From assembly GCF_000293885.2 (NCBI RefSeq), contig NZ_CP010945.1:5662001-5726000 (forward strand): a stretch of 64,000 nucleotides of DNA, given 5' to 3'. Positions within the stretch are counted from its first letter, which is position 1. Each line of letters starts with the position of its first letter. Source of the stretch: Pseudomonas fluorescens NCIMB 11764 (GTDB lineage: Bacteria; Pseudomonadota; Gammaproteobacteria; Pseudomonadales; Pseudomonadaceae). Below, in pieces: positions 41,633 through 50,546 of the stretch. Position numbers and translations under genes: made by a program. The notes below the pieces were generated by a model. That model did not search any database, had not been told where the DNA came from, and saw only the letters and a list, made by a program, of their open reading frames with translations.

Positions 41633-43471
41633 TCAATAGCGGTACTTGCCACCGTGAATGTCCGCCAGCAATTGTTCAGTGACCTGCACATAAGTCTCGG
41701 TCCCCGGCAACCAGGCGTAGATCGGATCATCCCCGGTTTTGCCTGGGTCGAAGGCTTCGTCCTTGAGCCGGGTCTTCTGGTATTTGAAGGTGCCGGTGGT
41801 CTCCATTTTCACTTTCACCCGCAGAAACAACGGCACCGCATACGCCGGCATGTGCTCGCGGGCGAAGGCCAGCAGTTCGCTGAAATCCAGGGTCGCCAGG
41901 GATTCGGCCGGCGTAATCGCCGCCATCCCGGCGCGCCCGTTGGTGTTGCGCACTTCCACGCCATAGGCCACGGCTTCGGAAATGTTCGGGTGCTGCAGCA
42001 AGATGTTCTCGACCTCGGTGGTCGAGACGTTTTCGCCTTTCCAGCGGTAGGTGTCACCGAGGCGATCGACGAATTGCGCGTGACCAAACCCGATATTGCG
42101 CAGCAGGTCGCCGGTGTTGAAGTAACGGTCACCCTTTTCGAACACGTCGTGGAGCACGACTTTTTCGGTCTTCTGTGGATCGGTGTAGCCGTCCAGGGGC
42201 GCCTTGTCATCGATCTTCGCCAGCAACAGCCCCTGCTCGCCCTTGGCCACCTTGCGCATGAAACCCGAGGCATCCCGCGTCGGCGCGCCGCTGTCGTGGT
42301 CGTAGGCTGCCAGTTCCCAGGACATCAGGGAAAAACCGACGGTGTTGTCGAAGTTGAGAATGTTGGTGAACCCGATATTGCCGTCGCTGGCGGCGTACAA
42401 CTCGCAGATGTGGTTCACGCCAAAGCGCGTCTTGAATTCGCGCCACGCACCGGGGCGCAGGCCGTTGCCGATCATTTTCGTCACGCTGTGCTGGCTGTCG
42501 TCGGCACTCGGTGGTTGATCGACGAGGTAGCGGCACAATTCACCGACGTAACCGAGGGTGGTCGCCCGGTAGTTGCGCACATCGCTCCAGAACTGGCTGG
42601 CGCTGAACTTGCGGCGAATGGCAAACCCCGACGCCCCGCTGATGGCCGAGCCCCAGCACACGCATAGCCCCGTGGCGTGATAGAGCGGCAACGTGCAATA
42701 GACGATGTCTTCGGGGCGCATGTCCAGCGCGATCAAGCCAAAGCTCGCGGAGCTGCGCATCCAGCGGCCATGCTTGAACACGCCGGCCTTGGGCAATCCG
42801 GTGGTGCCCGAGGTGTAGATGTAGAAGCACGGGTCATCGAGAAAAACCTGCTGGCTGCTGGCAGGGTTGTCGCAGGGGCTGTCCGCCGTCGCCGACATCA
42901 GGTTGATGAAACCGTCGGGCGCAATGCCCGGTTGGTTGTAAGTGTCTCGGTCGGCGACAAACCAGGTCCGCGCCGCGTCGATCGAAACCCGCTCGCGCAC
43001 CGCGCAAAACGCCGGCACCAACTCCTCACCGACAATGATCGCCGCAGGCGCCACCAGGTTCAGGCTATGGGCCAGGGTATCGCGCGTCTGCGAGGTGTTG
43101 AGCAAGGCGCTGATCGCGCCGACCTTGGCCACCGCCAGGATCGTCACCAGCAATTCCGGGCGGTTCTCGATGAAGACCGCCACCACGTCGCCCTTGCTGA
43201 TGCCTTGGGCGATCAAGTGATGGGCAATGCGGTTGGCCCACTGATTGACTTGTGAATAGCTGAGTTTCACGGCGCCCTGCAGCAATGCGGCGCCCTCGGG
43301 ATTGCGCAGCGTTGCCTGCTCGAAGCTCCAGCCCAGGCCACACGGTTGGGTCGGGTCCTTGACGTTGGCGGCCTTCATGCCCTTCACCACCCGCGGGATG
43401 GCTTTGGCGATCGCAGGCAGCTTGCGGAGCATCATGCCCCAGGTGATCGTGTCGTTCGTCGTGCGGCTCAT
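41633..43471 (-). CDS. Long-chain acyl-CoA synthetase, FATP-like
   Basis: 612-residue adenylate-forming enzyme. The AMP-binding P-loop FYIYTSGTTGLPKAG (near residue 215), YCTLPLYHATG, the YFNTGDLLR motif and the RLGDTYRWKGENVSTTEVE segment are intact, as is the C-terminal lysine region FKYQKTRLKDE. The arrangement is that of very-long-chain acyl-CoA synthetases/fatty acid transport proteins and not of FadD1/FadD2. It activates fatty acids with ATP and CoA; chain-length preference is unknown. It stands alone. Confidence 0.87.
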   Translation of the reverse strand: MSRTTNDTITWGMMLRKLPAIAKAIPRVVKGMKAANVKDPTQPCGLGWSFEQATLRNPEGAALLQGAVKLSYSQVNQWANRIAHHLIAQGISKGDVVAVFIENRPELLVTILAVAKVGAISALLNTSQTRDTLAHSLNLVAPAAIIVGEELVPAFCAVRERVSIDAARTWFVADRDTYNQPGIAPDGFINLMSATADSPCDNPASSQQVFLDDPCFYIYTSGTTGLPKAGVFKHGRWMRSSASFGLIALDMRPEDIVYCTLPLYHATGLCVCWGSAISGASGFAIRRKFSASQFWSDVRNYRATTLGYVGELCRYLVDQPPSADDSQHSVTKMIGNGLRPGAWREFKTRFGVNHICELYAASDGNIGFTNILNFDNTVGFSLMSWELAAYDHDSGAPTRDASGFMRKVAKGEQGLLLAKIDDKAPLDGYTDPQKTEKVVLHDVFEKGDRYFNTGDLLRNIGFGHAQFVDRLGDTYRWKGENVSTTEVENILLQHPNISEAVAYGVEVRNTNGRAGMAAITPAESLATLDFSELLAFAREHMPAYAVPLFLRVKVKMETTGTFKYQKTRLKDEAFDPGKTGDDPIYAWLPGTETYVQVTEQLLADIHGGKYRY

Positions 43472-43639
43472 GGTGGTTCCCGTGCGATTTTTTATTGTCG
43501 GGCGACGGTGATTGAGCCCGAAAATACGTCAACGGTTCTTGAGCTGTACACGCGGTTTTTGAAATGTTTTGTATCCGCGCCGGCATCGTGATCGCCCATG
43601 CCTCGATTGGTTCAATGGAATCGTCGGCAACCTCGCAAA

Positions 43640-43678
43640 ATGCAGGATGCACGATGGCCATTCATGCAAATTGCACGA
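43640..43678 (+). promoter_or_regulatory. Direct repeat, candidate enhancer for a sigma-54 activator
   Basis: ATGCAGGATGCACGA (43640-43654) and ATGCAAATTGCACGA (43664-43678) match at 12 of 15 positions and are 24 bp apart. Each holds an imperfect dyad around TGCA. They lie 63-101 bp upstream of the sigma-54 promoter, where an enhancer-binding protein would bind. Confidence 0.45.
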
Positions 43679-43740
43679 AAACAAAAAATGGGCATAAATT
43701 TAACTATTTGATTTATAACGACTTTTAAAAATTCAGGTGC

Positions 43741-43756
43741 TGGCACAATCACTGCA
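43741..43756 (+). promoter_or_regulatory. Sigma-54 promoter before the DUF3509 gene
   Basis: TGGCACA-ATCA-CTGCA fits TGGCACR-N4-YTGCW with GG and GC exactly spaced. It lies 48-63 bp before the ATG of the downstream gene. Confidence 0.75.
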
Positions 43757-43803
43757 ACTACCTCTGCATGCTTGCCATTCAAGAGCTTACGGAGCTGATA
43801 GAC

Positions 43804-44082
43804 ATGAACCTGATCCAAGAAAAATTTTCGTCCCTGTTCTCCAACTTCGAAGTCACCACCCAGCCTCGTCCGGACGGCGGCATTCTGCTGACCTTGCGCA
43901 GCACCGAAGGCAAAGTGTTCAAACGTTCCATTTCCTACCAGCAATTGCATGCCGGTGATCAGCTGTCGTGGGTGATCAGCGCCATCCGCCGCGACCTGGC
44001 TGAACAGGCCAGCGAACTGCCGCAGATTTCCATGCTGCAGAGCCAGCAGCGGTTTGCATTGCCGACTTATCATTCGGCATAA
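43804..44082 (+). CDS. DUF3509 family protein
   Basis: 92-residue cytoplasmic protein of a small family that I know only from Pseudomonas (DUF3509). Sequence MNLIQEKFSSLFSNFEVTTQPRPDGG suggests a compact alpha/beta fold; no catalytic motif and no membrane segment are visible. The ATG at 43804 is used in place of an earlier in-frame ATG because the upstream codons overlap the predicted transcript start. It is preceded by a clear sigma-54 promoter and followed by a hairpin terminator, so it is a single-gene unit. Confidence 0.75.
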   Translation: MNLIQEKFSSLFSNFEVTTQPRPDGGILLTLRSTEGKVFKRSISYQQLHAGDQLSWVISAIRRDLAEQASELPQISMLQSQQRFALPTYHSA

Positions 44083-44104
44083 ACGCGCTCTCGCTGTAAA
44101 CAAA

Positions 44105-44140
44105 CAGGCCGTGACAGCTTTCGCTGCACGGCCTGAGTTG
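44105..44140. terminator. Terminator between the DUF3509 gene and mtnC
   Basis: CAGGCCGTG/CACGGCCTG plus inner CAGC/GCTG with a TTTC loop makes a long stem with one bulge (44105-44135). It lies between converging genes and may serve both strands; the + tail AGTTGTTTCTGG is only moderately T-rich. Confidence 0.65.
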
Positions 44141-44183
44141 TTTCTGGAACTACACCATTCCCCTGTGGGCGGTGTTCCGACCG

Positions 44184-44867
44184 TTAAAACGTGGAGGGAT
44201 CGATTTTGGCGAAGCTGTCCACGGTCACGTGCCCCGCCAACTCCCCGCCTTCACGGGCCAGCCCACACGTCGCCATACCCGCCGCCCGCGCCGCGTCCAG
44301 CTCTTCGACGATATCGGACAGAAACAGAATCTGCGTCGCGTCAAAGTCAATCGCCTGGGTAATGCGCTGGTATGACTGCGCCTCACGCTTGGGCCCCGAC
44401 GTCGTGTCGAAATAACCGCTGAACAGTGGCGACAAGTCCCCCGCCTCCGAGCAGCCGAAAATCAGTTTCTGCGCCTGAATCGAACCGGAGGAATAAACAA
44501 ACAGTTGGAAACCTTCCTGATGCCAGCGCTTCAGCGCCTCGACGGCGTCCGGGTATACGTGGCCTTTCAACTGCCCGGCCTGATAGCCCTGCGCCCAGAC
44601 CATGCCCTGCAACGCCTTGAGCGGCGTGGCTTTGCGGTCTTCGGCGATCCAGCCCAGGAGGATCTCGATAACGCGCTCGACGTCCGCGTCCGGCTCATTG
44701 TTGTCCCGGCGAACGGCGGCCAGTTGCTCGGCCACATCGGCGCGCGTGGCGTGCTGGCGAACAAAGTCCGGCAGGTGTCTGGCGGCATACGGGAACAGCA
44801 CGTCGAACACAAAACTCACCGCGCTGGTGGTGCCTTCGATGTCGGTGAGAATCGCTTTGATCGGCAT
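44184..44867 (-). CDS. mtnC: Enolase-phosphatase E1
   Basis: 227-residue HAD-family enzyme of the methionine salvage pathway. It enolises and dephosphorylates 2,3-diketo-5-methylthiopentyl-1-phosphate to the acireductone. The HAD nucleophile region is [15 protein letters not shown] (D9, E11), followed by [14 protein letters not shown] and the [12 protein letters not shown] acidic motif. The ATG at 44867 begins MPIKAIL. It is the last gene of the mtn set, 4 bp after mtnD. Confidence 0.93.
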   Translation of the reverse strand: MPIKAILTDIEGTTSAVSFVFDVLFPYAARHLPDFVRQHATRADVAEQLAAVRRDNNEPDADVERVIEILLGWIAEDRKATPLKALQGMVWAQGYQAGQLKGHVYPDAVEALKRWHQEGFQLFVYSSGSIQAQKLIFGCSEAGDLSPLFSGYFDTTSGPKREAQSYQRITQAIDFDATQILFLSDIVEELDAARAAGMATCGLAREGGELAGHVTVDSFAKIDPSTF

Positions 44868-44871
44868 CGAC

Positions 44872-45417
44872 TCAGTCCTCAAGACGCGGGAAGCGGTTGG
44901 CGATGTCTTCGCCGGTGAAATTGGCCACCCAGCCTTCGGGATTGTTGAACAGGCGAATGGCGACGAAATGCGGATGCTCGCCCATGTCGAACCAGTGCGG
45001 CGTGCCGGCCGGCACCGAGATCAGGTCGTTCTTCTCGCACAGCACGGCGTAAACGTAATCGTCGATGTGCAGGGTGAACAAGCCACGGCCGGCGACGAAA
45101 AATCTTACTTCGTCTTCACCATGGCGGTGTTCGTCGAGAAACTTGGCGCGCAACTCGGCTTTTTGCGGGTGGTCGCTGTTCAGGCTGATCACATCGACGG
45201 TGATGTAGCCGCGTTCGGTCATGAGTTTGTCGATTTGCTCCTGATACGCGGCGATCACCTCTTCCTGGCTGGCGCCGGGCTGGATTTTCGCCGCCGCTTG
45301 CCAACGGTCGAAGCGCACGCCCTGCTCGGCCAGGGTCGAGGCGATGTCTTCGAAATGGGTCAGCACCTTGTTCGGGATGTCAGGGCTTGAGACGTGGTAA
45401 ACGGACAGGCTGCTCAT
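44872..45417 (-). CDS. mtnD: Acireductone dioxygenase
   Basis: 181-residue cupin enzyme that oxidises the acireductone to the methionine precursor 4-methylthio-2-oxobutyrate plus formate (Fe form) or to off-pathway products (Ni form). The metal ligands H97, H99, E103 and H141 are in DEHRHGEDE and TPHWFD. It lies between mtnB and mtnC. Confidence 0.94.
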   Translation of the reverse strand: MSSLSVYHVSSPDIPNKVLTHFEDIASTLAEQGVRFDRWQAAAKIQPGASQEEVIAAYQEQIDKLMTERGYITVDVISLNSDHPQKAELRAKFLDEHRHGEDEVRFFVAGRGLFTLHIDDYVYAVLCEKNDLISVPAGTPHWFDMGEHPHFVAIRLFNNPEGWVANFTGEDIANRFPRLED

Positions 45418-45437
45418 CAGGGCAACTCCTTAACGGT

Positions 45438-46064
45438 TCATGCTTTGCGGTTTAAAACCGAGCGGGTCTTCAACTCGCACTCGAACAAAAATTCAAAGGC
45501 TTCGATCTGCCGCAGCGCATCGCTCATGCGCGCACCCCAGGTGTAGAGGCCATGACCGCGGATCAGATAGCCGACGCAATCGGGATGGGCTTCCAGCCAA
45601 GGCTGCACCTCGGCGGCGAGGCGCGCAATATCCTGATCGTTGTCGAAAATCGGCACGCGCACCCGGGATTCGTGGGTGGATACGCCGCTGAAGGCTTTTT
45701 GCAGTTCGTAGTCTTCGAACTCGATGAAATCTTCAGGCGTCAGGCGCGACAGCACCGTGGCGTTCACCGAATGGGTGTGCAGCACCGCACCGATTTCCGG
45801 GCGCCAGTTGTAGAGCTGGGTGTGCAGCAAGGTTTCGGCGGACGGTTTCTTGCCCGGCTCCAGGCTGTTGCCGGACAGATCCGTGGCCAGCACATCATCA
45901 AGGCCCAACTGACCTTTGTGCTTGCCGGATACGGTCAGCAAGGCTTCGGTGGGCGACAGCCGGGTCGAATAGTTGCTGCTGGTGGCCGGCGACCAGCCGC
46001 GGCCATACAGAAAACGCCCGGCGTCGATGATTTCCTGGGCGAGGTGTTCACGGGTAAGGCTCAT
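45438..46064 (-). CDS. mtnB: Methylthioribulose-1-phosphate dehydratase
   Basis: 208-residue class II aldolase-fold zinc enzyme. It dehydrates 5-methylthioribulose-1-phosphate in methionine salvage. The zinc site HTHSVNATVL (near residue 95) and the third histidine in IRGHGLYTWG are present. The start overlaps the MFS gene stop by 4 bp (ATGA). mtnA and mtnN/P homologues are not in this window. Confidence 0.93.
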   Translation of the reverse strand: MSLTREHLAQEIIDAGRFLYGRGWSPATSSNYSTRLSPTEALLTVSGKHKGQLGLDDVLATDLSGNSLEPGKKPSAETLLHTQLYNWRPEIGAVLHTHSVNATVLSRLTPEDFIEFEDYELQKAFSGVSTHESRVRVPIFDNDQDIARLAAEVQPWLEAHPDCVGYLIRGHGLYTWGARMSDALRQIEAFEFLFECELKTRSVLNRKA

Positions 46065-47212
46065 GGCCTGTCCTCTTGCATACGTGTGGCAATGATAACG
46101 GCAGCGGCGAAGGCTGCGAGACTGGCAATACTAAAGGTGAACGTGGCCCCGAGGGCATTCCAGCTGTAGCCGGAGTACAACGCGCCCAGTGCGCCGCCGG
46201 TGCCGGCCAGCGCGGCATACAACGCCTGGCCCTGCCCTTGCTGGCGCGCACCGAAGCTACGTTGCACGAACTGGATGGCAGCGGCGTGAAAGCTGCCGAA
46301 TGTGGCGGCGTGCAGCACTTGGGCAAACAGCAGCACCCAGACAAATTCAGCGAACGAACCCAGCAACAGCCAACGCAGGGCCGCCAGCAGAAAACTCGCC
46401 AGCAATACGCGGCGCACCGAGAAGCGCGCAAGGATCTTGCTCATGGCCAGGAACATCAAGACTTCGGCGACTACGCCGAGCGCCCAGAGCATGCCGATCA
46501 GGCCACGGCTGTAACCCAATCGCTCAAGGTGCAAGGTCAGAAAGGTGTAATACGGGCCGTGGCTCATCTGCATCAGCGCCACGCAACCGTAGAATGCCAA
46601 CACCCCGGGATGGCGCAATTGCTTGAGAAAGCCGTCACCGGCAATCCGTTCGCCCTGAACGGGCTGGGCGTTCGGCACCCACAGGCTGCTGACCACGATC
46701 CCCGCCATGATCAGCACCAGCGCCACCGGGTAAATGTCGAGGCTGAGCCACTCGAACAAACGGCCCAGCGCCACCACGGTGATGATGAAACCGATGGAGC
46801 CCCACAACCGAATCTGGCTGTAGCGCTGCGTCTGGCCCTTCAAATGCGCGAGGGTGATGACTTCGAACTGCGGCAACACGGCGTGCCAGAAAAATGCATG
46901 TAACGCCATGACCATCGCCAGCCAGGCGTAGGACTTGCTGACGAAAATCAGCGAAAACGTCAGCAACGTGCAGACCGCGCCGAAACGCACGATGGCCAGC
47001 CGCCGGCCGGTGTAGTCACCGAGCCAGCCCCAGATGTTCGGCGCGACGCAACGCATCAGCATCGGGATCGCCACCAGCTCGCCGATGCGTGCGCTGGAAA
47101 AACCCAGGTGATCGAAGTACAGCGCCAGAAACGGCGCTGTCGAACCGAGCAAGGCGAAATAGAACAGATAGAAACTGGAGAGCCGCCAGTACGGCAGCGC
47201 CGCCACGGTCAT
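46061..47212 (-). CDS. MFS transporter of unknown substrate
   Basis: 383-residue membrane protein with about 12 helices, related to the MFS_1-like / HcaT-type group (PYWRLSSFYLFYFALLGSTAPFLALYFDHLGFS at the N-terminus). Being translationally coupled to mtnB, it could move a methylthio-nucleoside, methylthioribose or a product of salvage; this is inference only. It starts 28 bp after aroC. Confidence 0.8.
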   Translation of the reverse strand: MTVAALPYWRLSSFYLFYFALLGSTAPFLALYFDHLGFSSARIGELVAIPMLMRCVAPNIWGWLGDYTGRRLAIVRFGAVCTLLTFSLIFVSKSYAWLAMVMALHAFFWHAVLPQFEVITLAHLKGQTQRYSQIRLWGSIGFIITVVALGRLFEWLSLDIYPVALVLIMAGIVVSSLWVPNAQPVQGERIAGDGFLKQLRHPGVLAFYGCVALMQMSHGPYYTFLTLHLERLGYSRGLIGMLWALGVVAEVLMFLAMSKILARFSVRRVLLASFLLAALRWLLLGSFAEFVWVLLFAQVLHAATFGSFHAAAIQFVQRSFGARQQGQGQALYAALAGTGGALGALYSGYSWNALGATFTFSIASLAAFAAAVIIATRMQEDRP

Positions 47213-47240
47213 CAGACCGCAGCGACTGTGAGGTCAGCCA

Positions 47241-48332
47241 TTAAAGCTGACCCAGCACCGGCGTGCTCACGCGCACATCGGCATTCTGCCCACGGTGCCG
47301 CAACAGGTGATCCATCAGCACGATGGCCATCATCGCTTCGGCAATCGGTGTTGCGCGGATGCCGACGCATGGATCGTGGCGCCCCTTGGTGATGACGTCC
47401 ACCGGGTTGCCATGGATGTCGATGGAACGGCCCGGCGTGGTGATGCTCGAGGTGGGCTTCAGCGCCAGGTGCGCGACGATCGGCTGACCGGACGAGATAC
47501 CGCCCAAAATGCCGCCGGCGTTGTTGCTGAGGAAACCTTCCGGGGTCATTTCATCGCGATGTTCGGTGCCACGCTGGGCAACGCTGGCGAAACCGGCGCC
47601 GATTTCCACACCTTTGACCGCGTTGATGCTCATCAGCGCATGGGCCAGTTCGGCGTCCAGGCGGTCGAAGATCGGCTCGCCGAGGCCCGGCATCACGCCT
47701 TCGGCGACCACGGTGATCTTCGCGCCGACCGAATCCTGGTCGCGGCGCAGCTGGTCCATATAGGCTTCCAGCTCCGGCACTTTGTCCGGGTCAGGGCTGA
47801 AAAACGCGTTCTCTTCCACCGAGTCCCAAGTCTTGAACGGGATTTCGATCGGGCCGAGCTGGCTCATGTAGCCGCGAATGACAATGCCCTGGGTGGCCAG
47901 GTATTTCTTGGCAATCGCGCCGGCCGCCACGCGCATGGCGGTTTCCCGCGCCGAGCTGCGACCGCCGCCGCGGTAATCGCGTTCGCCGTATTTGTGGTGA
48001 TAGGTGTAGTCGGCGTGGGCCGGACGGAACAGATCCTTGATCGCCGAGTAGTCCTTGGACTTCTGGTCGGTGTTGCGGATCAACAGGCCGATCGAGCAAC
48101 CGGTGGTGCGGCCTTCGAAAACGCCGGAGAGGATTTCGACTTCGTCCGCCTCCTGACGCTGGGTGGTGTGGCGGCTGGTGCCGGGCTTGCGGCGGTCGAG
48201 GTCGCGCTGCAAATCCTCCAGGGAAATCTCCAGACCCGGCGGGCAGCCGTCGACAATGGCGACCAACGCCGGACCATGGCTTTCGCCAGCGGTGGTGACA
48301 GTGAACAGCTTGCCGTAGGTATTGCCGGACAT
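47241..48332 (-). CDS. aroC: Chorismate synthase
   Basis: 363-residue FMN-dependent enzyme making chorismate from 5-enolpyruvylshikimate-3-phosphate, last step of the shikimate pathway. The family signatures [41 protein letters not shown] and [15 protein letters not shown] are intact. The ATG at 48332 gives the standard [10 protein letters not shown] start; the longer frame upstream is not used. It heads the operon aroC-MFS-mtnB-mtnD-mtnC, the same order known from P. aeruginosa. Confidence 0.95.
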   Translation of the reverse strand: MSGNTYGKLFTVTTAGESHGPALVAIVDGCPPGLEISLEDLQRDLDRRKPGTSRHTTQRQEADEVEILSGVFEGRTTGCSIGLLIRNTDQKSKDYSAIKDLFRPAHADYTYHHKYGERDYRGGGRSSARETAMRVAAGAIAKKYLATQGIVIRGYMSQLGPIEIPFKTWDSVEENAFFSPDPDKVPELEAYMDQLRRDQDSVGAKITVVAEGVMPGLGEPIFDRLDAELAHALMSINAVKGVEIGAGFASVAQRGTEHRDEMTPEGFLSNNAGGILGGISSGQPIVAHLALKPTSSITTPGRSIDIHGNPVDVITKGRHDPCVGIRATPIAEAMMAIVLMDHLLRHRGQNADVRVSTPVLGQL

Positions 48333-48461
48333 GCAGGACGCTCCGTGAAATGAACCTGAATACTTAATGCGCGCCAGTATACGCAGGCTACCCAAGTAGT
48401 TCATCCTCGAACCTTATGGGTGCTCGCGAGTCCAACCGGCACCTTTGTAAATGATGGCGTG

Positions 48462-49415
48462 ATGATGCTGCGAGTTTTAGCCTTGAGCCTTACCTTGTTT
48501 ACCGGCTTTGTACAGGCCACTGTCCTGCAACGGCCAATCACGCTGGATACCGGCACCGGGGAGCTTTTCGGCTCGCTGTTGCTGCCGAAATCCGACAACC
48601 CCGTGCCGGTTGTCCTGATCATTTCCGGCTCCGGTCCTACGGATCGTGACGGCAATAACCCCGACGGTGGGCGCAATGACAGCCTCAAGCGCCTCGCCTG
48701 GGTGCTGGCCAAACACAACATTGCCAGCGTGCGTTACGACAAGCGCGGCGTAGCGGCGAGCCTCGCGGCGACCCCGGACGAACGCAACCTGTCGGTGGAA
48801 GCCTATGTGGCCGACGCCGAAGCCTGGGGCCGGAAGCTCAAGACCGATCCGCGATTCGGCCAGTTGATCCTGCTGGGCCACAGCGAAGGCGCGTTGATCG
48901 CCAGCCTCGCCGCGCCGAGCGTCGATGCCGCGGCGGTGATTTCCATGTCCGGCAGTGCTCGCCCCATCGATCAAGTGCTGCGCCAACAGTTGAGCAATCG
49001 CCTGCCACCGCCGCTGATGCTGCGCAGCAATGAGTTGCTCGACAGCCTCAAGGCCGGGAAAACCGACGACAACGTGCCGCCGCAGTTGCAGGTGATTTTC
49101 CGCCCGAGTGTGCAGCCGTACCTGATTTCGCTGTTCCGCCAGGACCCGGCGGCGGCGTTTGCCAAACTGAAAATGCCGGCGCTGATCATCCAGGGCAGCA
49201 ACGACATTCAGGTCGGTGTCGACGATGCCAGGTTGCTCAAGGCGGCGAAACCCGACGCCGAACTGGCACTGATCGACGGCATGAACCACGTCTTGCGCAT
49301 CGTGCCCAACGACGTCAAACGGCAATTGGCCTCTTATAAAGATCCGCAATTGCCGCTGGCGGCCGAGCTCGGCACGCGAATCCTCGGCTTTATTGACGGA
49401 CTTCGCTCCAGTTAA
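48462..49415 (+). CDS. Secreted alpha/beta-hydrolase
   Basis: 317-residue protein with a signal peptide (MMLRVLALSLTLFTGFVQA). The nucleophile elbow GHSEG (LILLGHSEGALIASL) and final His (DGMNHVL) make the Ser-Asp-His triad of serine hydrolases. ISGSGPTDRDGNN supplies the oxyanion region. Such proteins are predicted periplasmic esterases or peptidases; substrate unknown. Either of two adjacent ATGs (48462, 48465) may be the start. It is divergent from aroC. Confidence 0.82.
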   Translation: MMLRVLALSLTLFTGFVQATVLQRPITLDTGTGELFGSLLLPKSDNPVPVVLIISGSGPTDRDGNNPDGGRNDSLKRLAWVLAKHNIASVRYDKRGVAASLAATPDERNLSVEAYVADAEAWGRKLKTDPRFGQLILLGHSEGALIASLAAPSVDAAAVISMSGSARPIDQVLRQQLSNRLPPPLMLRSNELLDSLKAGKTDDNVPPQLQVIFRPSVQPYLISLFRQDPAAAFAKLKMPALIIQGSNDIQVGVDDARLLKAAKPDAELALIDGMNHVLRIVPNDVKRQLASYKDPQLPLAAELGTRILGFIDGLRSS

Positions 49416-49513
49416 GCTCTTTTGCCCTCCAGTCCTGAAAAAAACGGCCGATAAGCCTTTGTCGCCAGCGCCAAGACTGGCGACAAGCTGAGCTTGGACA
49501 GGATCTCGCCGTT

Positions 49514-50305
49514 ATGACTGATACCCCGACTTCACCCGACACCACCGCTGAAAAAGACGCACCGCCAGTGGTTGAGCTGCCGTGGGCGGACGTCCACGTC
49601 GAGCACCACAAGATGCTCCGCCTGGCGCCGTTGCAGACCGATCGCAATACCGGCGGGCGGCCATTGCGCTTTGTTGAATTCGGCTATGCCGAACGCAACG
49701 ACAAGCAGCGCAGCCTGTTGCGCATGACCATTTCGCTGCCCGGCCAGCGGGTGCGCAAGGAACAGAATCACCTCGACGTGTGGGTCGATCACGCCACCAA
49801 GCGCGTGCATTTCGGGCCGGACAGCGGTTTGCAGATCGAGCCGATGAACCGTGGCATCGGGCGCTACATGGCGGCCCAGGGCATTACCTGGGCGAAAAAG
49901 CGCTGGCCTGGCTACACCGTCGACGGCACTGACCTGAACAACAAGGATGCGCTGAACGAAGACACGCGCCTGCGCCGCGATCGTTTTCTGAAAGCGCATG
50001 GTTTTGAGGTGGCGTATGCCGATGCCCAGCATTTGAAGGGCAGCGTCAAAGAAGTGCAGGTAGGCGACCTGCTGGCCGACTGGAACAGCGAGAAGCTGCA
50101 GCAGGTGGAAATTCTCGAAGCGGCGCAGATGCTCCAGCAGGCCGAGCAGAATCTGGCCGAGCAGGAAGTGAAGCTGAAGAAACACGAGGAAAAGGTCAGC
50201 AAGTACAAGCGTGAAGACGCGGGGCTGCGTTTCACCATTACGTGCCTGGTGGCGTTTGCGGTGTTTCAGGCGGGGTTGCTGATCTGGATTGCGACGCACC
50301 GTTGA
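49514..50305 (+). CDS. Conserved hypothetical protein with coiled coil and C-terminal membrane helix
   Basis: 263-residue protein of unknown function. An acidic N-terminus (1-20) is followed by a soluble domain (about 25-185, rich in R/K), a heptad-rich coiled coil (about 190-235, EAAQMLQQAEQNLAEQEVKLKKHEEKV), and one tail-anchor-like helix (TITCLVAFAVFQAGLLIWIA) ending in THR. The layout suggests a membrane-tethered cytoplasmic protein. No signal peptide. The IS110 element is inserted just downstream. Confidence 0.75.
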   Translation: MTDTPTSPDTTAEKDAPPVVELPWADVHVEHHKMLRLAPLQTDRNTGGRPLRFVEFGYAERNDKQRSLLRMTISLPGQRVRKEQNHLDVWVDHATKRVHFGPDSGLQIEPMNRGIGRYMAAQGITWAKKRWPGYTVDGTDLNNKDALNEDTRLRRDRFLKAHGFEVAYADAQHLKGSVKEVQVGDLLADWNSEKLQQVEILEAAQMLQQAEQNLAEQEVKLKKHEEKVSKYKREDAGLRFTITCLVAFAVFQAGLLIWIATHR

Positions 50306-50329
50306 AGGCGTGAGACCGTGGCGCGACCA

Positions 50330-50347
50330 TTCGCGAGCAAGCCCGCT
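50330..50347. repeat. Left part of the REP arm cut by the IS110 element
   Basis: TTCGCGAGCAAGCCCGCT is the outer 18 nt of a 24-nt REP arm. The missing end (CCCACA) is found on the other side of the element, after a CT at 51513-51514. Confidence 0.85.
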
Positions 50348-50546
50348 TGTATGTTTAGACTTGAAGGGGTGGGTGGGACTAAAGCTCGTCATCTGACTCC
50401 GACCAGTACAGACCGTGGGAGACTTCGTCCCACCCCTTCACCTAATGCGCCGATAAGGAATGCATCGGCTCGGACCGACGATAGAAACAAGCCAGCGCAA
50501 CGGTGAACCCCGTCAAGTATCTAAACCCTAGCTCGGAGGGTGTGCC
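50348..50546 (+). ncRNA. Candidate bridge RNA in the IS110 5' noncoding end
   Basis: The 199 nt before the recombinase fold as expected for a target-binding loop: an outer stem (50362-50373 with 50429-50440, or alternatively 50371-50379 with 50427-50435), an apical stem TCTGACT/AGT-a-CAGA (about 50392-50412), and between them AAGCTCG (50382-50388), like the left target AAGCCCG, and GTGGGAG (50415-50421), the reverse complement of the right target CTCCCAC. A second structured part (GCCGAT/ATCGGC, 50449-50469) and ATAGAA (50481-50486), identical to the element's right end, would be the donor side. No RNA evidence is available. Confidence 0.65.

Larger units (their letters stand above)
43472..43803. 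other. Intergenic region with sigma-54 promoter elements
   Basis: The 332 bp between the acyl-CoA synthetase and the DUF3509 gene contain an AT-rich stretch (43680-43735), a sigma-54 promoter and two 15-bp direct repeats. Nothing in it looks coding. Confidence 0.6.
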
